Assembly: GCF_026127265.1 (NCBI RefSeq)
Contig: NZ_WWFG01000002.1
Span: forward strand, 1 to 64,000
DNA: 64,000 nt
DNA from: Nostoc sp. KVJ3
Lineage (GTDB): Bacteria; Cyanobacteriota; Cyanobacteriia; Cyanobacteriales; Nostocaceae
Direction of reading: 5' to 3'
The stretch's first letter is position 1. Every line of letters begins with the position of its first letter. The notes beneath the pieces were generated by a model. The model was not told the DNA's origin, did not search any database, and saw nothing but the letters and a program-made list of their open reading frames with translations. Position numbers and translations under genes: made by a program. Below, one piece after another: positions 8,924 to 17,061 of this stretch.

Positions 8924-9961
8924 CTAATTGCTCTTAGTAAATTGGTTTCTAGAAAAATCACTAGCCCTAGCGATGCGAATCCCTTGGGGCATAATATGTG
9001 CCACTTCTGGAGAAAATTGCATCGGTAATTTTTCTGGTGCCCTAGCTACAGCATCTGCGATCCGCAATTGGGTAGGTTCCATTTGCAAAGCCATAATCAG
9101 ACACTCACGATTACCTCCAGCCCCAGCATGAGCAATTCCACGTAGACGACCCCAAATAATAATATCTCCATCTGCAATCACAATACCACCTGGATTTACA
9201 TCTCCTAAGATAATTACTGTACCAGGATGACGAATTTCTACTCCAGAGCGGACTGTTGTTTCGAGATAGAGGGCATCTGCTTGAGGGGTAGCTGTAGCTT
9301 CTGGCTCTGTACTCAGAGAAGTTACGGGCTGCAATTGTTCTACAGAATACCCAGATGTCACGGCTGCGATCGCAGTTTGCCGCCGACTCGTAGAGACAGA
9401 TATTAGTCGCAGTTGGACTTCACTTAAAGCCTCGGCGAGTTCTTGAAGTTGCCTGGCATCTACTAGGCGGTCTTGTGCCATGAGATGTACAGGAGTATTA
9501 GATACACGGAAGCGATCGCCTGCATTCAAACGTTGCCTGATTTGTTGCCAAATATCAGACCAACTGAGTTCTGAAGCAGATACTTGAGATTCCGGCGGCA
9601 AAATTAATAGTAGTCGTCCTTCCTTACTTTTTAACTGGACTTGAGTATTGTCATTTACACGATGCCCTGATATTGCTGACTCATTGGGATTTGAATCAGT
9701 CAGGATAAAATCTGAGGCAGCATCAGTATTTGACTCTACGTTTGGATGAGCAGGATTTGACTCTACATTCTCATCTGCAAGGACAGTATTTGATTTTAAA
9801 TAAAGGAGGACAGATTTTAACTCAGCATCAGGGGGGATAGGTTCTGACTCTAAATCAGAAACAGTAGGATTTACCTCTACCTCCGAAAGGATAGAGTTGG
9901 ATTCTGCATTAGGAAGTGCAGAATTTGACTTGAGATTGGGAATCGCAGAATCAGAAGTCAT
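8924..9961 (-). CDS. minC: Septum site-determining protein MinC with long N-terminal extension
   Basis: This 345-residue protein is the FtsZ-inhibiting partner of MinD. The C-terminal beta-helix domain is clear: VRSGVEIRHPGTVIILGDVN followed by GGIVIADGDIIIWGRLRG (about residues 235-275). The middle domain (about 105-210) matches a diverged MinC N-domain. The first 95 residues are unusual: low complexity, acidic, with a roughly 10-residue periodic motif of the type ESNxxLPN or ESNPAHPN. That extension is probably disordered. It leads the operon minC-minD-minE. Confidence 0.93.
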   Translation of the reverse strand: MTSDSAIPNLKSNSALPNAESNSILSEVEVNPTVSDLESEPIPPDAELKSVLLYLKSNTVLADENVESNPAHPNVESNTDAASDFILTDSNPNESAISGHRVNDNTQVQLKSKEGRLLLILPPESQVSASELSWSDIWQQIRQRLNAGDRFRVSNTPVHLMAQDRLVDARQLQELAEALSEVQLRLISVSTSRRQTAIAAVTSGYSVEQLQPVTSLSTEPEATATPQADALYLETTVRSGVEIRHPGTVIILGDVNPGGIVIADGDIIIWGRLRGIAHAGAGGNRECLIMALQMEPTQLRIADAVARAPEKLPMQFSPEVAHIMPQGIRIARASDFSRNQFTKSN

Positions 9962-10075
9962 GCAGTATTAGCCAAAAGACAATAAATTTTGGATTTTGGA
10001 TTTTGGATTGTAACCCACAACAGGCGTAACGGGACGTTAGTTTGATATTAGCCAAAAGATTCTTTAATCTAAAAT

Positions 10076-11416
10076 CTAAAATCTAAAATCTAAAATTGGC
10101 ACGGTTAGCCTCTGATAAACTGTCCCCAAGGCATCAGCATCACCAACATTACCTGGAAACAGCACCACAGGCAAATCAGGAAACTGGGGATGATCTGATG
10201 GCGTTAACACCATTGAACAACCAGCTAAAATTTGACCGAGTAAGCGGGCTGAAGTTAAAGCTAGTCCAGTACTCAAGACATCGTTTGAAGTAATGCCACC
10301 CTTGCTGATTAAGAATCCTATATCAGATGGTAAACCTTGCACAATATCCATCAGTAAACTTGAAACTTTTGCTCCAAACTCCAAGCGGGTATTGACATCT
10401 TTAAAATTCAGTTCCTGACGGCTAGTATAAACCACTGGTGTTTTGCCCGCTTCATGTGCCGCTCTTGTACTTTCCTGAATTTCGGTTAGCAGTGCCACAG
10501 ATTGACTTGCCCCTTCATCAAGTAATCGCGCTACATTGATTTCGATTCCCACGGTTCCCTCTAGTTGCAATAGCGCCTCTAGCTGTTGAGTAGTCTTTTT
10601 CACATGGGAACCAACAATCACCGCACCTGGTTTGCCTTGTCGCACATACTGGGCCATTTTTTCGGCGGCAATAGGTTGGGGTGGTAAAGCGGCTAAAGCC
10701 GTTAAAATACTTGCGGCACTGCGAAACAGAAAGCGTTTTCCTTGACTTGCTGCTGCTAAAACATCTATTGCAAAGTGGTTGAGATCGTCTTGAGTTTCAC
10801 CATCAACAACAGCGCACTGATTACCATTAAGTTTTAACAAGCGTTCCAAACTACCAGCGCGAATATCCGCTAGGAGAAACTTTTCTACAGTTTCGGCATT
10901 AATTGCTCCTTGAGTCTTTTCTTCAACATACTTGGGTAAGTAACTGTGATGGTAGCTGAAGACGGAATCACGGGCAAATTCGGTTTCATGGACTGGGGTG
11001 GGGACACCGCCAATAATTAAGTAATGTACGCTGTCGCGGGTGATGCGTCCACCTTCAAAAAATGCTGGGACAAGAAAATGAGCATCAAAAGGGCCGAGTT
11101 CTTGGGCGATCGCATCAGTTTCAACAGGATAATGCCCTCGCAAGGTAGAATCGGAACGACTAACAATCAGAAAATCGTCAATTCCTTCAGCATCTAAGGC
11201 GATTTTCAGGTTTTGACAAACTTCTCTGGTGACAGATGTAGCTGACTCTGGCGTTAGGGATCTAGTATTAGTCAGCACAAAGAAAATCGGCGAATCATCC
11301 TGCAATCCAATGCGCAAAGTATCTACATCCCAGTGCATTAGCAGCAAGCAGCTATGGACTGTTTGAGAACCCGTAGGATCGTCATCTAGGACTATTATTT
11401 TGGGTTTGTTGCTCAT
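10076..11416 (-). CDS. Four-carbon acid sugar kinase family protein (DUF1537)
   Basis: This 446-residue protein is the usual family length. The N-terminal IIVLDDDPTGSQTVHSC (about residues 8-24) and the later SRSDSTLRGHYP are hallmark sugar-acid binding motifs. The C-terminal FLISKGGITSNDVLSTGL and FPGNVGDADAL form the nucleotide-binding domain. Family members phosphorylate erythronate, threonate or related acids with ATP. The usual partner genes (dehydrogenase, aldolase, isomerase) are absent nearby, so the substrate here is unknown. It is transcribed in the same direction as the min operon but 115 bases before minC, across a short repeat tract. Confidence 0.88.
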   Translation of the reverse strand: MSNKPKIIVLDDDPTGSQTVHSCLLLMHWDVDTLRIGLQDDSPIFFVLTNTRSLTPESATSVTREVCQNLKIALDAEGIDDFLIVSRSDSTLRGHYPVETDAIAQELGPFDAHFLVPAFFEGGRITRDSVHYLIIGGVPTPVHETEFARDSVFSYHHSYLPKYVEEKTQGAINAETVEKFLLADIRAGSLERLLKLNGNQCAVVDGETQDDLNHFAIDVLAAASQGKRFLFRSAASILTALAALPPQPIAAEKMAQYVRQGKPGAVIVGSHVKKTTQQLEALLQLEGTVGIEINVARLLDEGASQSVALLTEIQESTRAAHEAGKTPVVYTSRQELNFKDVNTRLEFGAKVSSLLMDIVQGLPSDIGFLISKGGITSNDVLSTGLALTSARLLGQILAGCSMVLTPSDHPQFPDLPVVLFPGNVGDADALGTVYQRLTVPILDFRF

Positions 11417-11493
11417 TTAAGTAATTTTTACCTAGAGGATGTTTTAAAAGTTTTAAAAGTATTGGGCGAATAGAATGATGCCTCCGGTGCGCG

Positions 11494-11609
11494 GCTTGGG
11501 CAACGCGACTACACGAAGCTTAGTCCACCTCCGTGGACTAATGCAAAATTGTTTTTAACCTGCGGAGGCAGGTTTTGTTTGTGTAGCTGCGACTTCTAGT
11601 CGCCCAAGC
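11494..11609. repeat. Foldback repeat with gcttgggc ends
   Basis: The ends gcttgggcaacgcgac and gtcgcccaagc form imperfect terminal inverted repeats. Inside is a hairpin tagtccac-ctcc-gtggacta and the palindromic aacctgcggaggcaggtt. The 116-bp unit lies between the DUF1537 gene and the membrane protein gene and looks like a dispersed non-coding repeat. No second full copy is present in this window. Confidence 0.55.
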
Positions 11610-11624
11610 TTTACAAACATTTAC

Positions 11625-12287
11625 TTAGCCTTTCTGCAATTTTCTGATTTCTGCTTGCACATCGATCGCAATTTGCAATGATTGATTTAGCAGTTGAGCA
11701 TATTCACCTGCTTGACTACTAACTTCCAAGGCTTGCAGACTGGCTAAATTATTCACAAATAACTCTTGATTATTAGCAAGCAATTTTTTATTATCCCGCA
11801 AAATTCGCTCCGTTTTCAGAGCGCGGACTAAATCTTCTCTAATTAGTTGTAGGGCTGCGGTGACTTGATCTCGGTCATGGATGCTGCTTTCTACGTTTCC
11901 TGACGCTGCCAATTGGTCATTAATATCGATGGCAGCAACTAGGTCATGATATTTATCAACTTCATCTAAAAGTATTGTAAGTCCTTCTGGACAGGTCAAT
12001 TGTCGCCACAGCCATCGCCCCACTAATATCGGCATTGGCACTAAAATTAGTAAAAGAATTCCGAATTTAATTGAAGAACCAATTGTTGGCAGAATAATAA
12101 ACGCATAAATAAAGCCAACGATTATTGGGGTTAGGGCTAGCGTCACCAGCAATTCATTCATCAAAAACCCTAATCGCTTCTTGCTATCTCGCAGAACCGA
12201 GGGGCGAAAAACGTCTTCTGGATCGAACCCAGTTAAACGCCTCAGTTCCCCCTTGCTAATTTCCAAGCCTATTAAGTCCGGCTGCAC
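11625..12287 (-). CDS. Unknown two-TM protein with C-terminal helical region
   Basis: This 220-residue protein is not recognised. Two hydrophobic segments, about residues 45-67 and 73-93, form a hairpin in the membrane. The remaining 125 residues are helical and charged (for example DRDQVTAALQLIREDLVRALKTE) and probably form a cytoplasmic coiled region. It looks intact and is likely a cyanobacterial conserved hypothetical protein. It has no obvious operon partner. Confidence 0.7.
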   Translation of the reverse strand: MQPDLIGLEISKGELRRLTGFDPEDVFRPSVLRDSKKRLGFLMNELLVTLALTPIIVGFIYAFIILPTIGSSIKFGILLLILVPMPILVGRWLWRQLTCPEGLTILLDEVDKYHDLVAAIDINDQLAASGNVESSIHDRDQVTAALQLIREDLVRALKTERILRDNKKLLANNQELFVNNLASLQALEVSSQAGEYAQLLNQSLQIAIDVQAEIRKLQKG

Positions 12288-12383
12288 AGATTACTCCTAT
12301 GGAAACCCAAGTTGCGTATTCACTCTAAACTATTGGTGAATTTTAGCAACCCCCCAAGCTGATAAAATTATTGAAGAGAAATT

Positions 12384-12650
12384 TTAATCGGGTTTATCGT
12401 GATGATTGTGGTTATATTCGGGAAACCAGTTTTCATCTAAGATTTGTTCTAAAGAGCCAAGAAGTGCAACAGGGAATGTATCAATAGGAAGTTTGGAGCG
12501 ATCGCTTGCTTCTTTCCTTGCGTCTTGATAACATTCATCAAATATTTCTAAAATGTAAAGCTTAAGACTAGGACTATCTTTGAGTTCATCCTTAATCTCC
12601 CTACGGAATGTCCTAATTTCTCCTTTCCAATGCCCTTCATTGCGCAGTTT
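12384..12650 (-). pseudogene. DUF29 family protein, C-terminal remnant
   Basis: About 88 codons are open without a start. The translation includes WKGEIRTFRREIKDELKD, SPSLKLYILEIFDECY and EQILDENWFP. The SPSLK, helix and final WFP pattern is that of the C-terminal part of DUF29 proteins, which are normally about 140-160 residues. The first part is missing. Its upstream edge coincides with the truncated end of the PIN-domain toxin gene, so a deletion has joined the two. It is unlikely to be expressed on its own. Confidence 0.65.
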
Positions 12651-12846
12651 GCTTTTGTAGCCATGATGCAGATTTAAATTCGTTTACAGCCAAGCCTGTA
12701 GTGCCACCAATTAGTATTTCTTCATAGACTTCAAAAGGAACAAGAACATCTGTATAAAGAGACTCTAAAATCTTTAAATCACCCACAGCAGCGACAAGGG
12801 CAATTAAGGGAGAAGTGTTAATAACAATTTGATTGTTACTAGGCAT
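12637..12846 (-). pseudogene. Truncated DUF3368/PIN-domain toxin
   Basis: The 69-residue frame begins IVINTSPLIALVAAVGDLK, the first PIN strand of VapC-like DUF3368 toxins. It continues through EILIGGTTGLAVNEF and then stops after WLQKQTAQ. The full family protein is about 150-170 residues, so the later acidic catalytic residues are lost. The last few codons run out of frame into the DUF29 remnant. It lies 84 bases after the UPF0175 antitoxin-type gene, the standard arrangement. Toxin activity is very unlikely. Confidence 0.75.
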
Positions 12847-12930
12847 TTTCTAGTACAGTGCGGCGGAAATAAACTACCCATTCCAAATCAATGAAACCCT
12901 CATGCTGTATTCGTTTTTAATTTTTAATTT

Positions 12931-13200
12931 TTAATTTTTAATTCCGCCCTGCGGTACTAGGTCTGATAATAATTCCTCTTCACTCAGGTCAATTAAGGGA
13001 ATCCCATACTCATTGAGCTTAAGGATAAAGGTGACTCGATCTACTCCTACTAATGCAGCAGCCATACCAGAGGAAAGGCGTTTCATTTCATAGAGTTTAA
13101 CTGCCATTGCCCATTTTGATTCTTGTTCAAATTGTTCTCTGGTTTTACCAACAGCATCAGGTAAGGTTTCAGGGTAGCTGATTGTCAGTTGTAATGACAT
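12931..13200 (-). CDS. UPF0175 family antitoxin-like protein
   Basis: This 89-residue protein has the family core EQFEQESKWAMAVKLYEMKRL followed by SSGMAAALVGVDRVTFI, a small helix-turn-helix. UPF0175 proteins usually precede a DUF3368 PIN toxin and are taken to be the antitoxin and possible autorepressor. The protein itself looks complete (its C-terminus PQGGIKN reads into a short AT-rich repeat), yet its toxin at 12637 is truncated. It is therefore probably an orphan antitoxin. Confidence 0.8.
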   Translation of the reverse strand: MSLQLTISYPETLPDAVGKTREQFEQESKWAMAVKLYEMKRLSSGMAAALVGVDRVTFILKLNEYGIPLIDLSEEELLSDLVPQGGIKN

Positions 13201-13369
13201 AGTTGTTGTTTATCCTATTTAGGACGGCTATATATATTGTAAATCCAGCACTGATGCCTCAGAAACTCGGTTTTGTAATTAGGTGTAAGATGTCATTAAA
13301 ATATCTTCTTATGAATAGAAAATACACAAGTTCAATTTCAGCCATGCTTACGGAATCATCGCCCAAGAC

Positions 13370-13745
13370 ATGAAAGCCAAGCCACTGCTGTTTCTCGTTG
13401 TAGAAGATCACCCAGAGGTAGCCCAAAATAACTGTGATTTTCTCAGAAAATTCGACTTTAGAGGGGGTTGAAAGTGCGCTGAATGGAGAATTGAAATTGC
13501 CTAGAGAGTTACGTCAAGAATTAAATTTGAACGAGAAAGAGTTGGAAACTCTCAAACTTCTATGTCAAGAATCCTTAACAGATCAAGTGATCGTTCATCG
13601 TCTTCATATATCGCTCAGGGCTGTTCAAAATCATATCCAACACTTGAAAGTAAAATTGGGTATCGATGAAGTTGAACAAAAATATCTCAATTCCCGCATC
13701 GCCCTTTGTATGAAAGAAATTCAGAAAAAATTATTATCATTTTGA
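13370..13745 (+). pseudogene. Response regulator with receiver domain deleted (LuxR-type HTH remains)
   Basis: The ATG at 13370 opens the frame MKAKPLLFLVVEDHPEVAQN, the first strand and acidic pocket of a response-regulator receiver. It then hits a stop after about 33 codons. A different frame, from GTG 13434, continues GVESALNGELKLPRELRQ and then a LuxR-type helix-turn-helix (LTDQVIVHRLHISLRAVQNHIQHLKVKLG, residues about 48-76 of that frame). The phospho-acceptor Asp, switch and Lys regions are gone. The simplest reading is an internal deletion of roughly 100 codons with loss of frame. A free 103-residue DNA-binding domain could still be made from the GTG. Confidence 0.65.
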
Positions 13746-13769
13746 TTTAGAGGTTTATCAAAGAGGGCA

Positions 13770-13886
13770 GGAGGCAGGAGGGAAACTGACTCCATAGAAG
13801 CGTGCGATCAAAGTGAACTTGAGTTTAAAACCCCGCAGTTATACGGGGCTTATAAATGGGGATTCATCCTTCTGACTCCTGCCTCC
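13770..13886. repeat. Inverted-repeat element with GC hairpin between two convergent genes
   Basis: Outer arms aggcaggag (13772-13780) and ctcctgcct (13877-13885) flank an inner hairpin ccccg-cagttata-cgggg (13831-13848). It fills the gap between the response regulator remnant and the end of bioB and could act as a two-way terminator. It resembles dispersed foldback repeats more than a dedicated terminator. Confidence 0.5.
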
Positions 13887-13887
13887 T

Positions 13888-14895
13888 TCAACCTACAACT
13901 ACTGGACTTGCTACCTTCTTGTGTCTTTGGGAAGGTGGACGCATCCCCAAACCAAGTAAATTGAGCATTTCTTGGTCAGTATCGTAATCTGGACAGGGAG
14001 TTGTCACTGTCAACATTTTGTTGTCGTCGCTAGAAAAAATAGAATTAGCTCCTGCCATAAAGCAGAAAGCTTGTTCAACTTGAGAAAGTCTAGCCCTACC
14101 AGCACTAAGACGCACATCAGAAGCTGGCATTAAAATCCTGGCTGTGGCAATCATCCGCACAATATCCCAAATGGGGACATCAGGCTGATTTTCTAAGGGT
14201 GTGCCTGGTACTTGTGAAAGAATATTAATTGGTACTGACTCTGGATGCGGATGTAAGTTTGCCAGAGTTTGTAACATCCCAACCCGGTCATCGACGGTTT
14301 CGCCCAAACCAAGAATACCACCGGAACATACGGTAACATTGGTTTGACGGACATTCTCGATTGTGTTCAAGCGATCGCTATAAGTTCTCGTGGTAATAAT
14401 TGTGCTGTAATATTCCTGCGAGGTATCTAAGTTATGGTTGTAAGCATAAAGTCCTGCTTCTTCCAGTTTCCTAGCCTGATTTGCCGTCAACATACCCAGA
14501 GTGCAGCACACTTCTAAACCCATTGCGGTTACATCCTTGACCATTTCCAGGACTTCCTCAAATTGTGAGTTATCCCGGACTTCCCGCCAAGCAGCACCCA
14601 TGCAGATGCGACTAACACCAGTTTCTTTCGCTTTCTGGGCAATGTTAACTACCGTTTCCTTTTCTAGGAGTGCTTCTGCTTTTACCTCTGTTTTATAGCG
14701 GGAAGATTGGGCACAGTAGCTACAATCTTCTGGACAACCCCCCGTTTTAATGGATATAAGCTTACAAACTTGTATTTTTGTTGGGTCATGATATTGGCGA
14801 TGCACGCTAGCAGCTTGATAAATCAGCTCTAGCAATGGCATATTGTATATCGCCTGAATCTCTAATTCCTGCCAATCGTAGCGTATTCCCACCAC
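13888..14895 (-). CDS. bioB: Biotin synthase
   Basis: This 335-residue radical SAM enzyme inserts sulfur into dethiobiotin to make biotin. The [4Fe-4S] motif is GGCPEDCSYC, with Cys54, Cys58 and Cys61. Downstream are the conserved stretches CMGAAWR, YNHNLDTS and SAGRARLSQ (its Arg contacts the second cluster). The start is GTG at 14895; the core begins near LELIYQAASVHRQYHDP, and the 20 preceding residues look acceptable. No other bio gene is adjacent. Confidence 0.96.
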   Translation of the reverse strand: MVGIRYDWQELEIQAIYNMPLLELIYQAASVHRQYHDPTKIQVCKLISIKTGGCPEDCSYCAQSSRYKTEVKAEALLEKETVVNIAQKAKETGVSRICMGAAWREVRDNSQFEEVLEMVKDVTAMGLEVCCTLGMLTANQARKLEEAGLYAYNHNLDTSQEYYSTIITTRTYSDRLNTIENVRQTNVTVCSGGILGLGETVDDRVGMLQTLANLHPHPESVPINILSQVPGTPLENQPDVPIWDIVRMIATARILMPASDVRLSAGRARLSQVEQAFCFMAGANSIFSSDDNKMLTVTTPCPDYDTDQEMLNLLGLGMRPPSQRHKKVASPVVVG

Positions 14896-15158
14896 ATCAC
14901 TATCCTTCTTGTAGACTGGGTTGAATCTTGAGCTGTCTGTCTTTTGGTTGAATTTCCTGCGATACAGCGTTTGGACAAAGCGATTTTATCGAAGTTATGC
15001 CCTGCACTGTGCTTTATCACCTATTGGCTCTCAATCCTTGCGCTCTAGATATTAGACATCAGCTTATCAAGATTTTGGTGGAATGGCAGATTACTAGCAA
15101 AACTCTACCTTTGCTGATTTTGAGATGGCAAGACGAATTAATACCTTGAGACGAAAGG

Positions 15159-15177
15159 AATAGGACGATTTTCTAAG
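15159..15177 (+). promoter_or_regulatory. 19-mer matching the AraC promoter motif
   Basis: The sequence aataggacgattttctaag matches aataggacgatcgtctaag at 28864-28882 in 17 of 19 positions. The latter lies directly upstream of the AraC-family regulator. No intact gene reads from this site, so it may be a relic operator or a second target. Function is inferred from the match alone. Confidence 0.35.
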
Positions 15178-15202
15178 CCAATAGCCTAACCTCTGCCATT
15201 TC

Positions 15203-15298
15203 TCAGTGAGCTAAAGGATAAATATTAGCGCGATCGCTTTCTTCCACTTCTACATTTGTTTGTAAATAATCACGCAGCCAATTACAGCCATATACCAT
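15203..15298 (-). pseudogene. C-terminal remnant of a WD40/STAND NTPase-type protein
   Basis: The minus-strand frame encodes NWLRDYLQTNVEVEESDR and then stops. The pattern WLRDYLxTNxxVxESDR is the characteristic tail of large cyanobacterial WD40-repeat and NTPase proteins, as I recall it from that group. No WD repeats or ATPase sequence remain upstream. A 31-codon frame with an ATG exists, but it is best read as debris. Confidence 0.45.
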
Positions 15299-15736
15299 GA
15301 TTATTCATCCGTTATAAAATATTTAATTTTGATTCATCAGGCTTTATTATTGTTACTTTATACCAACTTTTGATAAAGCTTTGGAAACATAATACCGTTT
15401 ATTTGTGAAGCTGCATATATTTACTTACCCCCCGATGTGTTAGGGGACTTATTAAGTGCATCTTCATAAATTACTGGTATAAGTTATTTATCAAGTCACA
15501 GACATACTGTAAGTGCTTACAAGAAAATATCGCTTCACTTCACCATTACTTACATACTTTACAGGTATTTGACACTTGTAGTAGGTTGTTAAATATATAT
15601 TTGCTGTATCAATAATTGGGGGCTAGGCTTGAGGTGAGCATTACTGCTCAACCTCTTCCATCCGAAGCCATTCGTTGCCCACAGAAGAATTCGTCGAATG
15701 TGCGTAAATTATATATAAAATCGAGAAGCTGAAATT

Positions 15737-16780
15737 ATGAACACCCAAACAACAACCCAACTACCAACTCCTCCGCACTTTAACCCCGATAAAGTAGGAG
15801 AAGTCTGGCGCGTACCCTACCAGCAAATTGCCGTAGAAGCTGAAAATTGGGTAAAAGAATATGACATCAAGCCAGCATCTTCAGACAAAAACCGTATTTG
15901 CTTACTTTTAATTGATGTCCAAAACACTTTTTGTATCCCCAATTTTGAATTATTTGTAGGTGGAAAATCTGGGAATGAGGCGGTGAATGATAACGTCAGA
16001 TTGTGTGAGTTTATCTATCGGAACTTGGGGGTAATTACAAAAATCGTACCTACTCTAGATACCCACACAGCAACGCAAATCTTTCATCCCATCTTTTGGG
16101 TAAACGCGGCTGGAGAACATCCTACTCCAGCTGCGACTAATATCACCTTAGCAGACATCGAACAAGGTATCTGGAAGGTTAACCCAGCAGTTGCTGACAG
16201 TGTTACTAATGGAGATTATGAATTATTAGAAAAACACGCTTATCATTACGTTAGAAAACTCAGCCAAGACGGTAAATATCCGCTCACAGTTTGGCCTTAT
16301 CATTCTATGTTGGGCGGTATTGGTCATGCTTTAGTTTCATCGGTGGAGGAAGCGATATTTTTTCACAGCATTGCTCGTCAAAGTCAGACACAATTTGAAA
16401 TTAAAGGTGAGAATCCATTAACAGAAAATTATTCAATTTTACGTCCAGAGGTGTTGGAAGATTTTGAACAACGTCCACTTGGTCAAAAGAACATCCACTT
16501 AATTAAGCAACTTTTAGAATTTGATGCTGTTATTATTGGTGGTCAAGCTAAAAGTCATTGCGTCGCCTGGACAATTGACGATTTATTGACAGAAATTAAA
16601 CTGGTAGATGCTACCCTTGCCCAAAAAATCTACCTTTTAGAAGATTGCACTTCCCCCGTTGTTGTTCCAAATGTTGTGGACTACACAGAACAGGCAAATA
16701 AAGCATTTGCAAGGTTTGCAGAGGCAGGAATGCATATCGTAAAATCTAGCGAAAATATGGAATTTGGGAATTGGGCATAG
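15737..16780 (+). CDS. Isochorismatase-family cysteine hydrolase
   Basis: The protein has 347 residues, longer than the usual 180-220. LLLIDVQNTFC (about residues 55-65) supplies the catalytic Asp. IIGGQAKSHCVAWT (about 266-279) supplies the nucleophilic Cys. Between them is an extra region of about 80 residues with HPIFWVNAAGEHPTP and HYVRKLSQDGKYP. Family members hydrolyse isochorismate, nicotinamide or similar amides; the real substrate is not known. The last codons (MEFGNWA then stop) come from the repeat that begins at the stop codon, so the native C-terminus was probably altered by repeat insertion. Confidence 0.85.
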   Translation: MNTQTTTQLPTPPHFNPDKVGEVWRVPYQQIAVEAENWVKEYDIKPASSDKNRICLLLIDVQNTFCIPNFELFVGGKSGNEAVNDNVRLCEFIYRNLGVITKIVPTLDTHTATQIFHPIFWVNAAGEHPTPAATNITLADIEQGIWKVNPAVADSVTNGDYELLEKHAYHYVRKLSQDGKYPLTVWPYHSMLGGIGHALVSSVEEAIFFHSIARQSQTQFEIKGENPLTENYSILRPEVLEDFEQRPLGQKNIHLIKQLLEFDAVIIGGQAKSHCVAWTIDDLLTEIKLVDATLAQKIYLLEDCTSPVVVPNVVDYTEQANKAFARFAEAGMHIVKSSENMEFGNWA

Positions 16781-17060
16781 GGAATTGGGCATTGGGAAAG
16801 AAACTTGTTGAAAAAGAGGCAGGGAAGCAGGGAGCGGGGAGCAAGGGGGATGGAACAGAAAGGGGGATTAAACCCCATCTGAACGAGAACTACTTAACAG
16901 AAGTAGGGGACTCAGACCCATGTTCCGCTCCCCTACAACACGGCAGGAGTCAGGGGTCATTCCCCCCTGCCCCCTGCCCCCAGCAAAGAGCCTCTTCGTT
17001 AAATAATTCCCCCTTGTCTCCCTTGTCTCCCTTGTCTCCCTACTCCCTACTCCCTAATCC
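16781..17060 (+). repeat. Composite dispersed repeat, copy A
   Basis: The roughly 280-bp unit opens with ggaattgggcattgggaaag and runs through aagaaacttgttgaaaaaga, gaactacttaacagaagtag and gttaaataattccccctt. It ends in the heptamer tract cctactccctactcc. Related copies are at 18011-18299 (inverted) and 20405-20706 (same orientation). Copy A lacks about 22 bases (around ttagcttcccgaagggt) that copies B and C share. It abuts the isochorismatase-family stop codon at one end and the M23 peptidase stop codon at the other. Confidence 0.8.
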
Positions 17061-17061
17061 C

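Larger units (their letters stand above)
14896..15736. other. Long intergenic region with a gene remnant and a shared 19-mer
   Basis: These 840 bases hold no intact gene. They include a 96-bp remnant of a WD40/NTPase-type protein end (15203-15298, minus), a 19-mer matching the AraC promoter motif (15159-15177), and a hairpin with arms gaggtgagca / tgctcaacctc near 15631-15656. The last 200 bases, AT-rich with direct repeats of acttac, are presumably the upstream region of the isochorismatase-family gene. Confidence 0.5.

Noticed and set aside
13434..13745. Calling the 103-codon HTH frame as an intact regulator
   Set aside because: The receiver start in another frame at 13370 shows that it derives from a longer response regulator, so a pseudogene call is safer.
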